This document shows positions 1 to 7,599 of a DNA stretch of 21,985 bases, piece by piece. The stretch's first letter is position 1; each line of letters begins with the position of its first letter. This DNA is from Byssothecium circinans (lineage: Eukaryota; Ascomycota; Dothideomycetes; Pleosporales; Massarinaceae): NCBI GenBank assembly GCA_010015675.1, contig ML977008.1, positions 364,302 through 386,286 of the forward strand. Reading direction: 5' to 3'. The notes under the pieces were generated by a model. It was given only the letters and a program-made list of their open reading frames with translations, did no database searches and was not told the origin of the DNA. Position numbers and translations under genes: made by a program.

Positions 1-77
1 TTCCTTGCCAAGCATTTCTGCGCGCTTCGATGGTGTGCGCGCTTCAATGGTGTGCGCGCTTTGATGGTGCTTTACGT
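1..77. mobile_element. Right end of a Tan1/Fot-type DNA transposon lying left of the window
   Basis: The terminal inverted repeat ends in CTTTACGT at 70-77 and is followed by TA (78-79), the expected TA target duplication of Tc1/mariner/pogo elements. Reading inward, the end is ACGTAAAGCACCA, then three 17-bp iterons, then a GCCAAGG block, the same plan as the ends at 1818, 4750 and 21914. Its iteron (GCGCGCTTCGA core) differs from all the others, so its partner end is outside the window. Orientation (outer tip at 77) follows from the complete element at 2420-4278, which has the same layout. Confidence 0.7.
19..69. repeat. Three 17-bp iterons in a transposon terminal repeat
   Basis: Copies lie at 19-35, 36-52 and 53-69, each TGCGCGCTTCGATGGTG with one or two transitions. 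Subterminal direct repeats of this kind are usually transposase-binding sites; that role is inferred. Confidence 0.8.
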
Positions 78-410
78 TATAGTTTTATAGTTAACTAGGG
101 GCTTTTTTTAGCTACTTCTCTCCCTATAGCTAGTCTATAAAGCGAAAATTATGATAGCTTTAAGTATGCTATTAATAATTCTATTTATAGTTTCTAAAAC
201 TATCTTAGCTTCTAACCCTTATATAGCTGTCGCTACTAATGTTTTACAACTCCTTAGAGGCTTTAGATGATATAGTACTAGGACATAAGTATCTAGACTA
301 TCTAAAAAAGTAGAAACTACTAACTACAGAAAATACCTACTATGATTAGTTTTGTATAGGTAATCACTTATAATAGTGATTAGGGAGGGTGTAAATAGTA
401 GTCTATTAAT
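78..410. other. AT-rich spacer with a short unrecognised decayed reading frame
   Basis: No recognisable gene. On the plus strand one frame from about 206 to the TAA at 371-373 reads like protein (SLEALDDIVLGHKYLDYLKK at its core) with only TAG interruptions. It could be the tail of an old element interrupted by the transposon at 1-77, but I do not recognise it. An 8-bp inverted repeat sits at its end (361-382). Confidence 0.3.
361..382. repeat. Small hairpin downstream of the Tc1-like transposase
   Basis: TAATCACT and AGTGATTA are perfect 8-bp arms around a 6-bp loop. It lies about 30 bp beyond the transposase stop codon and could mark the element's 3' side, but no matching sequence was found upstream of the gene. 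Confidence 0.4.
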
Positions 411-1544
411 TTAGTACTTTATTTACTAGCCTCTAGCTTAGATAACTGCCTGAATCCTCTATAGTACGCTCTTAATAAGCTTGTTAATACTAGCCTGTGG
501 TATTGCTCTCCACGCTTCTTAAGCGCATTAAGTAAAGTAATCTCTATCGACTCCTCTAAAGCCCTAGCCTTCAAGGTTAGGATACAATTTAACTAGCTTC
601 TACTTTAGCAGCTACTAGAGATGCTTGATAGGGTTGATATCTAGTAAGTACGGCGGCTAATCAATAACCTTAATTTCATGCGCGTTAAGCTAATTAGTGG
701 TTTCTCACGACTTATAGATAAGAGCGTTATCCTACATGAATTAATAGGGCTTATACTCTTCTTTCTCTTGATTAAAGTCCTCCCCCTTTAGCTTATTCTA
801 GGGTAGTAGGCCATCCTCTAGTGTATTAGTATATAAGGTAGAGGTGTACCTACGCGAGCCTTTAACGCGTTTTATAGCAATTAATTTACTCTGTCTACTT
901 AGCTAAATAGCTGCCTAAAACATCTAGCGTAGTACTAATTACCTAGCCCTACCTTTAACTATCTCTTTATACTACTTCTACTATAGTATATAAAATACCT
1001 ATATACGTTTCTTACCACGTCCTCTCTCTACTAAGCACTCGTTAGAGAACTTAACGCGTACCTAGCTTTTGTAGCGGTTAAGACGCGCCTACCTAAGGCG
1101 GTTGTAGGCGTCTAATAGAAAAAGTGCTAGCCGTAGTTTTATAGCTTACTTCTTTATACTATACTTATTTAGTAGGTGAAAGAGCGCTCTTAAGGAAACA
1201 TTAGGCATGCTAATAGCTTCTGCTTTCAGCTTTGTATACTCTATACACGGGTATTAGCGAACAATCTGTAGTAGTTAATGCTTATCTTAAGCATCCATTT
1301 TCTTTAGAGCTTCTTTACGCGGTAATAAGGTAATTTTCCCGTGCTTATTCTATCTCTTTATAGTGTCGTAGTAGGTTGATTTGCTAACGTAAAACGTATC
1401 CTAGATTACCTTAGGTTTAACGCGATTCTTGACCACGCTGAGTATAGCCGCACGTAGGTGTAGGCTTAGCTCTTTCTTAGGTAGGTATATACGCAATATA
1501 TCGCCTGAAAAGGACTAGCGGAGGGTAGTATAAGGTAGCGTCAT
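411..1544 (-). pseudogene. Decayed Tc1-like (DDE, Tc1/mariner) transposase
   Basis: Minus-strand frame from an ATG at 1544 to a TAA at 411-413, 378 codons, with no net indel at the points checked (1491, 1041, 738, 618, 411). Recognisable Tc1 motifs, in order: an N-terminal helix-turn-helix region (KKELSLHLRAAIL), FSNECLVERGRGKKR where the family has WSDECSVERG, FM*DNALI for the second aspartate, and DWPPYLLDINPIKHL for the DWPPYSPDLNPIEHLW signature, ending RIQAVI..RG...KY. The first catalytic Asp is now Asn and the final Glu is Lys, both G-to-A changes; the middle Asp remains. Many TAG/TAA stops replace Gln or Trp. The enzyme would have cut and pasted its own element at TA sites. It is certainly inactive. 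The frame stays open upstream to about 1715 apart from the stop at 1515-1517, so the start is uncertain. Terminal repeats were not found. Confidence 0.85.
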
Positions 1545-1815
1545 TAATTTAACGTAAAAAATGCGTAAACTAAGTAAGGAGTAGTAGTAGTAGGTAGTGT
1601 TAAAGTTTAGGTATAATTTGCTTAATTTAGATAGTCTAGATACTTTTGTCTTAGCACTGTACATATCCTTAATAGGAATATATATTAAGCCTATTATAGC
1701 ATTTAACATATGCAAATATAGATTCTAAATTTATCCATAGTTGTTGATCTACTAGGTCTCTTAGCGTGCGTTTAAGCAAGCTGCTGTAAAGAAAGCTAGC
1801 AAGATTACTCTGCTA
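1545..1815. other. Spacer upstream of the Tc1-like transposase
   Basis: No separate gene. A 66-codon minus-strand open stretch (1515-1715) is in frame with the transposase but has low-complexity, Tyr/Leu-rich content unlike a Tc1 N-terminus, so it is read as 5' leader of the dead element. Confidence 0.4.
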
Positions 1816-1817
1816 TA

Positions 1818-1867
1818 ACGTAAAGCACCACCGAGACGGCTACTTTTGCTTAGCAGCGAAAATCAAA
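1818..1867 (+). repeat. Left terminal inverted repeat (one iteron)
   Basis: Pairs with 4667-4750. Layout from the tip: ACGTAAAGCACCACCGAGA, one copy of the 17-bp iteron, then TTTTGCTTAGCAGCGAAAATC. The partner end carries three iteron copies, so the two arms differ by 34 bp. Confidence 0.8.
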
Positions 1868-2417
1868 GAGTATTGTCTTAATAACAAGCCAAACCTTAAT
1901 ATTTTCTTTTAAAATTTTAAACCTAAATAGACATATATATATACTAATAGCTATTAAATTCTGATAGCCTTAGCTTACGTAATAAAATAGTTATTAACCT
2001 ATAAAGTATTAGTAGCTAAAACCTAACTTATACTATAGATATATAGCTAAACGTTAGTAATAAACTATATAACTTTAAGGACTTACTTATTAGTATATTA
2101 GTTAGTTACTATTAAGTTATTATAGCATGCAGCCTAGGTTTAACGCTATAATAGTAAGTGTAAGGTAGAGGGTAAGAAAAATTAGAAAACCTTCTAAATA
2201 AAGTTATATATATTAGATATCTTTACTTCCTTCTTAGGAGGACTATATTATATACTAAATAAAGCTATATATAAGTTTAAAGTATGTAAATACCTATAAA
2301 ACCAAAAGATCTAGCTTAAGAAGTGTAGATTTTTATAAAAATCCTAACACTACCTTATAATACAGCTTATATAAGCTATTTTCTTATAGCTAACTATTTA
2401 TATTACTACTATATATA
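1868..2417. other. Non-coding left interior of the 1818-4750 transposon
   Basis: Strongly AT-rich, many TA steps, stops in all frames. I recognise no protein motif here. The stretch ends in TATATA at the TA insertion site of the nested element. Confidence 0.5.
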
Positions 2418-2419
2418 TA

Positions 2420-2477
2420 ACGTATTCTACTACTAAGTGCGCTAAACTACTAAGTGCGCTAGTTTTCCTTGACAACA
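2420..2477 (+). repeat. Left terminal inverted repeat with two 17-bp iterons
   Basis: After ACGTATTCT come two copies of ACTACTAAGTGCGCTAR in tandem, then TTTTCCTTGACAACA. The reverse complement of 4221-4278 differs at one base in the first iteron and two near the inner edge. Confidence 0.9.
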
Positions 2478-2652
2478 CTAACACTACACTTATCATGAAA
2501 TGCCTTAACTAACAAACTCATTACTTATTTAACAAGAAGGCAGGATTGAGCTTGCCCTTTAAGCTTACCATTTAGGCCAATTTCTAAGCCTCTGACGCGC
2601 TGCTGAAGCCTTTAACGTTCGCCATTAAACCCTCTCTTAACGCGCGCGCGGA

Positions 2653-4215
2653 ATGGCCTTTCAACTAACAACAGTACCAAACTGTTCGAAACTGTTCTCG
2701 ACCGAAGAGGACACGCTTATCCAATATATCCTCGACCTCAATTCGCGAGGATTCGCGCTTACCTTAGGTGAAGTGTTGGATATGGCGAACAAACTATTAC
2801 GCGAGCGGGGTAGTAAGAACATAGGCATTAACTAGGTAGCATGGTTCGTAAACTGTTTAAAATAGTTACGAATAGTCTAGAACTATTCAAAGGACCATTA
2901 GAGAGCTCTATAGGAGGATCCTAAGGTAGTTAGCGCGTAGTTTAAGCTTGTAAAGGATACTAAAGCTAAGTACAGTGTACATGATAACGATATATACAAC
3001 TTTAATAAGACTAGCTTTTAGATAGGTATTATTAGCTTTATAAAAATAGTTACTAGCTTAAAGAAGCAAGAAAAGCCTACAATAGTTTAGCTAGGCGATA
3101 AGGAGTAGGTGATAGACATCTAAAGTATATATTTAAATAGTACATTTACCCTACTATTTATTATATATAAAGGACGTATCTACATCTCTTTATAGTACTA
3201 GGAAGCTAATATACTACGCAATTAAAAGCTTTTAGTCTTAGAGAATAGATAGACGACTAATAAGCTTAGTCTTACGTAGTTAAAGCACTTTAACGCGCAT
3301 ACAAAGGTGAGAACTATTGGCGTCTATCAGTTGCTAATTTTAGATAGCTACGAAAGCTACCTTAATCAAGATTTCAAGGATTATTATTATGATAATAAAA
3401 TCCTTATACTCTATATGCTACCGCACTCGTTACACATCCTCTAGCCGCTTGATGTGGTGTGCTTCTCGCCGCTTAAGCGTAAGTACTTTAAGATTATGTA
3501 GGGCTTAGTGTAAAAGCGCGTCTTTTACGTTAATAAGGAAGCGTTCCTACTAGCCTTTAAAGACGCGTTTTTAAGCGTATTTATAGTTTAGAACTATTAA
3601 AAGGCCTTTAAGGCAACAGGGCTAGTCCCTCTAAACGCGCAGGTAGTACTTAATTACTTTAATGTACATATACGTACCTTACTAAGACCCCTACTACTAG
3701 AGACGCTATAGCTATTAAGGACTCTAAGTAATACACGCGAATTTAGCTTATAGTTAAAGTTTATATATAATTCTATTACTTAATTACCACGGGCGGCGCA
3801 GGGTAGGCTTTTGTAGCTTATTAAAGGTGCTAAGTTAGTGCTGCATAGTACTACGCTTATAAAGTCACGCATTAAAGACCTTAAAAAGTAACTTAAAGTA
3901 ATAACTAAGCGTAAAACACGCAAGCGCAAGTATATTTAGAAGGATAGTACTATAGAGTATAGTCCTATAGTAGACTAGAATAGTTCTAAACCATTAGGAA
4001 TGGTTTAGAACTATAAAAGGGCGAGGGTAAAGAGTAAGAGTGAGGTGTGATAACTGCAACAACTAAGTGTTTAGCGCTGCGGCAACTGCGGTAAGACTAG
4101 GCATAACACGAGAACTTGTAGAGCTAATAAAGAAGGTTATTCTAAGTTAGAGGCTAGTACTTAGTATATATTTTCAGATAGCGATGTGGACGATAATAAT
4201 GATAAAGTTGAGTAA
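2653..4215 (+). pseudogene. RIP-inactivated pogo/Fot1-type transposase
   Basis: One continuous frame from ATG 2653 to TAA 4213-4215: 521 codons, no net indel, 32 internal stops by my count (24 TAG, 7 TAA, 1 TGA). Residues 1-60 give the N-terminal helix-turn-helix region (ILDLNSRGFALTLGEVLDMA). Then come NIG-N-stop-VAWFVN at the position of the CENP-B-type NWASNFVKR motif, IYNFNKTSF for the first catalytic Asp (NFDETGF in the family, here Asp to Asn), YQLLILDSYES for the second Asp (kept), and LPHSLHIL*PLDV with the third Asp kept. Near the C-terminus a CGNCGKTRHNTRTC zinc knuckle has an intact C-x2-C-x4-H-x4-C spacing. The first 56 codons contain no stop, the remaining 465 contain all of them. 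No working protein is possible. Confidence 0.93.
3980..4014. repeat. Perfect 16-bp hairpin inside the transposase frame
   Basis: ATAGTTCTAAACCATT, a 3-bp loop, then its exact reverse complement. It lies in the linker just before the zinc knuckle. The AATAGTTCT core recurs elsewhere in the window in unrelated elements. Confidence 0.85.
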
Positions 4216-4220
4216 GTTAG

Positions 4221-4278
4221 TGTTGCTAAGGAAAACTAGCGCACTTAGTAGTTTAGCGCACTTAGTGGTAGAATACGT
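4221..4278 (-). repeat. Right terminal inverted repeat with two 17-bp iterons
   Basis: Mate of 2420-2477. Two iteron copies, then CTAGTTTTCC-type inner block. Its tip ACGT is followed by the TA duplication. Confidence 0.9.
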
Positions 4279-4280
4279 TA

Positions 4281-4666
4281 TATAAAGTTTATTAAAAGAA
4301 CGGAAGTAAGAATACCTAGCTAGATAAAATATTTAATTATAGTTTTCTAATTTTAGGAATCTCTACCCTCCCTACGCTAATTCTCTAATAGGTCTAGGCT
4401 GCACGCTAAAATTTTAGTGCTAATAGGTGTATTATATATATATAAACTAGCTCTAAAGTTATTATAACTTATTTAGCTAGTATAGTAGGTATTAAAACCC
4501 AAAAAACTAAAAAAAACCTAGTATTCTCTATACCTATATAGCTTACTAAGCTATTAGAAATCCTAGAATATTTTTTTATAATCCTTTTTATCTTTATTAT
4601 ATATACCTGTATTCAAAATTTCAGCTTAATAGCTCTTATACCTAAATTGTTATTAAGATAATACAG
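4281..4666. other. Non-coding right interior of the 1818-4750 transposon
   Basis: AT-rich, no protein motif recognised on either strand. It continues the element interrupted at 2418. Confidence 0.5.
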
Positions 4667-4750
4667 TTTGATTTTCCTTGCTAAGCAAAAGTAGCCGTCT
4701 CGATAGTATAGCCGTCTCGGTAGTATAGCCGTCTCAGTGGTGCTTTACGT
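4667..4750 (-). repeat. Right terminal inverted repeat with three 17-bp iterons
   Basis: Iterons at 4693-4709, 4710-4726 and 4727-4742 (AGCCGTCTCGRTAGTAT and variants). The TAGTA versus TGGTG differences between copies are G-to-A. The inner block TTTGATTTTCCTTGCTAAGC also occurs, inverted, at the window's right edge. Confidence 0.85.
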
Positions 4751-4752
4751 TA

Positions 4753-4940
4753 ATATATTTTATAATACTTAAAGCCTTAACTCTTCTAGAAGCGCCTATA
4801 AACAGTTATATAATAACTATTTTTAAAGGCTTTATAGCTAGGTATCGTGCTAGCTAGTATATAAACTATTCTTTTATAGTACCTCTTCTTACTACTACTA
4901 CTACTATACAGTTATAGATTAAGCTACCTAGGTATTATTG
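4753..4940. other. Leader of the outermost pogo-like transposon
   Basis: AT-rich, with a short TACTACTACTACTAC-type run near 4889-4905. No terminal repeat belonging to the following transposase was identified, so this element's left edge is unknown. Confidence 0.35.
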
Positions 4941-5819
4941 CAGCCTCTCCCTCTAGATGTGCCTAGAATATATGCTATCTTATTAGAAAAAGGCAATGTG
5001 CCTATCTCTATATTGTACTATCGCAAGCACGGACAACGCTTAAAAGAGGACCTAGCTTAGAGCTGGCAGTATCTTACCCCTAAAAAAGAAAAAGCACTTA
5101 TAAAGTTTATATTACTAATATCTAGTCTTAGGTACCTTATGTAAATTAAGTACATGCGTTCGCTAGTATTCTAAATCGCCCTCTATTAATCTATAAATAG
5201 ACTGCTTAAGCCTCTAGGCCTTAATTAGCCCTAGGCGTTTAAGAAACGCTATATAGAATTAAGAGTGAGGCAGGTAAAAGCTATAAATTAGAAGTAACAT
5301 AATAGTTATATATACAATAAGGTTATAAAGTAGTTTAAAGTAATTAGTAAAGTTCTAAAAGACCTTAGTATTTTACTAGAAAACCTTTATAATATAAATA
5401 AGACTAAAGTTATGCTTAGTATACTTAGTTCTATTAAAGTTCTTATAAGCAAGGATAATATCTAAGACTATAAGGGCGCTAGTGTTAAGCGCTAAATAGT
5501 ATCTTCTATTAAATATATTAGTATAGATAGTAGGTTATTGCTACTGCTTATTATCTAGCTAGCTTTAACCTATAGAAGCAATTAGACTATATACCTAACT
5601 CTTAGGTAGTATTTTAGGTATTCTAAGAATAAGTACAATAACTTTAAGATTAACTTAGAGTAGCTTAAGCGCATTTTTAATCTTTAGACTAAAGAAGTAG
5701 CTAATAGTAAGCTACATATCCTTATTAATAACAGCTTTAGAATGTATAAAATAGTAGAGATCCTAGAGTTTTATCTTAAAAATAATATTATTCTATACTA
5801 TCTACTATCTTATACCTTT
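4941..5819 (+). pseudogene. Pogo-like DDE transposase, first part (split by the copia element)
   Basis: Single frame from about 4941 to 5819, with Gln/Trp codons turned to stops. Motifs: a helix-turn-helix start (PRIYAILLEKGNVPIS..YYRKHGQR), the LTPKKEKALIKFILL segment, NLYNINKTKVMLSIL for the first catalytic site (family NMDETGVML), an LTYRSN segment, and HILINNSFRMYKIVEILEF for the second (family LICDGFGTHETLEILEF). Both catalytic Asp codons are now Asn. The frame stops at SYT at 5816, where the family has PSHTSHKLQPCD, because a copia retrotransposon was inserted there. It resumes in frame at 21826. No ATG is preserved, so the start is a guess. This is the oldest layer of the nest and the most heavily mutated. 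Confidence 0.85.
5815..5819 (+). repeat. Copia target-site duplication, left copy (CCTTT)
   Basis: CCTTT directly before the LTR at 5820. The second copy is at 21821-21825 directly after the other LTR. Confidence 0.9.
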
Positions 5820-5977
5820 TGTTGGACAGTAGAGACCTAAAAGCATATGATGTGAAAAGTAATCCATTATATATCTAGTGGTGTAGCTTAAGAGAGGTGA
5901 CTATATAGGCAAGAGCTAACACTAGGCCAGAATAGTACTAAACTATCTAGAATAGTTAAGTACTATTTAGTCTAACA
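5820..5977 (-). repeat. Copia 3' LTR
   Basis: 158 bp, TGTTGGAC at one end and GTCTAACA at the other, so the canonical TG...CA tips are intact here. It is equal in length to the copy at 21663-21820, and most differences are transitions. It contains AATAGTACT / AGTACTATT hairpin arms (5931-5939, 5959-5967). Confidence 0.92.
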
Positions 5978-5987
5978 CACCTCCTTA
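5978..5987 (-). promoter_or_regulatory. Copia polypurine tract
   Basis: On the minus strand AAGGAGGTG abuts the 3' LTR, the expected place for the plus-strand DNA primer of reverse transcription. Confidence 0.65.
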
Positions 5988-6049
5988 GTAAAGCAGAAAG
6001 CTAATACGCTAGATATACGCCCCTATATAGGCATCCTTACCTCCTTAAC

Positions 6050-6369
6050 ATGTATAGGATAAATGAGTAAAGAGAGAATGGAGCGGTAATAGGTATAAGA
6101 CGACTCTAGCAAACGCACTAAACCTAGTAGGAAAAAGGTATAAAGAAAAAGCCTCTAAAGCTAAGCAAGTTCTTGTAAAGCTGTAAGGGAAATAGATAAA
6201 AAAAATAGTTTAGCAATTACCTTAAACCTATAGACAAGGAAAATAATAAGGTGTATCTAATTAAGAGTAGTACAGTATAGTGTATACAGGTACTAAAGCG
6301 TATAAGATAATTAAGTAAAGATCAAAATAGTATAGAATAGTTCTAGTATGGTTCTAATCCGTACGAGCT
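6050..6369 (+). pseudogene. Decayed antisense reading frame in the copia 3' region, first part
   Basis: Plus-strand frame opening at ATG 6050 (itself possibly open from 5978) and running opposite to gag-pol. The only interruptions are TAG/TAA. It reads as a basic, Gln/Lys-rich protein, with segments such as KPIDKENNKVYLIKSS and YGSNPYEL. At 6369 the gypsy element interrupts it. With one GAGCT copy removed, the frame continues without shift at 15643. I do not recognise the family. The evidence is reading-frame texture only; the minus strand here is not much worse, so treat this as a candidate. Confidence 0.4.
6365..6369 (+). repeat. Gypsy target-site duplication, left copy (GAGCT)
   Basis: GAGCT immediately before the LTR at 6370, repeated at 15638-15642 after the second LTR. 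Confidence 0.92.
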
Positions 6370-6829
6370 TATTACTAAGGGGTATACTTGCCAGTCTTAA
6401 TCTGTGTAAGGGGAGGTTGGTTTATATATAGTATATACATTAGGTAGTGTGCTTTAGTAGTTTAAGAGGTAAACGTGCGAAAGTAACTAATTCTATAACT
6501 AACTATAGAATAACTAAGTATTAATCTAGGTAAGAGATAAACTATTAAGAGTTAACTACGAAGAACTAGAATTAAAAAGACAAAGGAAATCTGTCCTATC
6601 TTTATACTAGTTATTCTATTCTTTTAATAAGTCCTTAATCCCGCCTAGAGCCTTTGCTCCTTCTACTCCTAAGACTTCTTCTTAATCCTAGGATCTATAG
6701 GATCCTTTAGTCTTAGCAGGATCATGATTACGTAACTAATGCCTTAACCCTATCCTACGCCCTACTATCTAATACTCTTCCTAAGCGTATTATTCCTGCG
6801 TAGCTGCGCTTATCTACTATCTTGTAATA
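6370..6829 (-). repeat. Gypsy 3' LTR
   Basis: 460 bp, the same length as 15178-15637 and aligned by eye without net indels. Its tips are TATTAC and GTAATA, i.e. the usual TGTTAC...GTAACA with G-to-A at one tip and C-to-T at the other. Confidence 0.93.
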
Positions 6830-6833
6830 TTAT

Positions 6834-6843
6834 CCCCCTCTTT
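6834..6843 (-). promoter_or_regulatory. Gypsy polypurine tract
   Basis: Minus strand AAAGAGGGGG, four bases from the 3' LTR. The 16-bp context TTATCCCCCTCTTTAA recurs at 7930-7945 inside pol. Confidence 0.8.
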
Positions 6844-6881
6844 AAGGTTATTATCTTAATATCCTAGGAGGTGTGTCTGCT

Positions 6882-7586
6882 ATGCTACTTCTTTTTATAG
6901 CTAGTATATAAGTCGTGCGTGTCCCTAGTTACTCGTAGTATTATAGCTTCTTTTAAGGTTTTACTAACTTTTCTTTAACTATACCTAAGGTTCTGTCTAA
7001 GTTGTTAACTACACGTCGTCGTAATCGCGCTAACTAAATTCATTCTTAAGGGCTAGAGATAACGCCAGGTTATGAACGTTATTAAAAGCGTAAGCTTCAT
7101 TGTTTTGTTAATGCGGCTATAGGTTAGTACGCTGCCTGCATTTAGGTCTACGCTAAGTGCAGTCTGTTTGTTCCTAAAGAGGAGTAAGAGAAAGTGTAAA
7201 TAAAGAAGGAAAAAAAGTAAATTGCGCTTTTTTATTCTAAGGTAGAGGCTGCGCGGCTTTAAGCTAAGTCTACCTAACTTCGCGTGGAGCTAGCTAAGCT
7301 AAAAGCCCGTAAGCGTTTTTTTATAAACTAGGATTACTACGTCCTAGCCATAATAGACGCTACTTAAGAGGTAGAAACTTTAAAGAGTATAGAGACTACT
7401 ACTTTAGCTAAACTACTACTACCTAAACTGTTGTCAACTAACCTAGTCTAGTTATAGGCTAATTCCCTTTTAACTTCTTTTAATTCTTTTTTATCTTTTA
7501 ATTTTTTTACTTTTCTAGCGAATACGGAGTTAACGCCTCTAGATGCTGCTAGTAGTAGTCCTTTACTAATTGCTTATAGTTTATAA
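6882..7586 (+). pseudogene. Decayed antisense reading frame between gypsy pol and 3' LTR
   Basis: Plus-strand frame from ATG 6882 to TAA 7584-7586: 235 codons, 17 internal stops, all TAG or TAA, and no indel. The text is protein-like. There is a basic patch (LSKLLTTRRRNRAN), then GLEITPGYERY, KRKLHCFVNAAIG and YAACI. A charged helical stretch follows (SKVEAARL, LRVELAKLKARKRFF) with heptad-like spacing that suggests a coiled coil, then a Leu/Ser/Phe-rich tail. It runs against gag-pol and lies wholly between the chromodomain and the 3' LTR. Antisense extra frames are known from some LTR retrotransposons, but I do not recognise this family. It could instead be a captured host fragment or chance. 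Confidence 0.5.
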
Positions 7587-7599
7587 GATTCTATATTAG

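Larger units (their letters stand above)
2420..4278 (+). mobile_element. Complete pogo/Fot1-type DNA transposon (1859 bp)
   Basis: Begins ACGTATTCTAC at 2420 and ends GTAGAATACGT at 4278, flanked by TA on both sides (2418-2419, 4279-4280, within TATATA each time). The terminal repeats are about 58 bp with three mismatches, all transitions. It encodes one transposase on the plus strand. Length and layout match the Fot1/Pot2 class of fungal Tc1/mariner-superfamily elements. It sits inside the transposon at 1818-4750, so it arrived later. Confidence 0.92.
1818..4750. mobile_element. Non-autonomous Tan1/Fot-type DNA transposon, split by a nested element
   Basis: Left end ACGTAAAGCACCACCGAGA from 1818, right end its inverted copy finishing at 4750, each flanked by TA (1816-1817 and 4751-4752). 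The two ends share the same private iteron, AGCCGTCTCGG, which no other end in the window has, so they are mates. Removing the complete transposon at 2420-4278 and one TA leaves about 1.07 kb with no recognisable transposase on either strand. It is best read as a deletion derivative mobilised in trans, or an element eroded beyond recognition. Confidence 0.75.

Noticed and set aside
1515..1715. 66-codon minus-strand open frame as a separate gene
   Set aside because: In frame with and just upstream of the Tc1-like transposase, with Tyr/Leu-rich low-complexity content and no known motif; treated as leader.
1..1867. Pairing the repeat at 1-77 with that at 1818-1867 to make one element around the Tc1 gene
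   Set aside because: Their iterons differ, while 1818 and 4750 share the same private iteron. The complete element at 2420-4278 shows that ACGTA is the outer tip, so these two ends face away from each other.
6830..7590. Minus-strand extension of gypsy pol through the antisense frame
   Set aside because: The minus-strand frames there show no known domain and read less like protein than the plus strand, though this is a judgement by eye.
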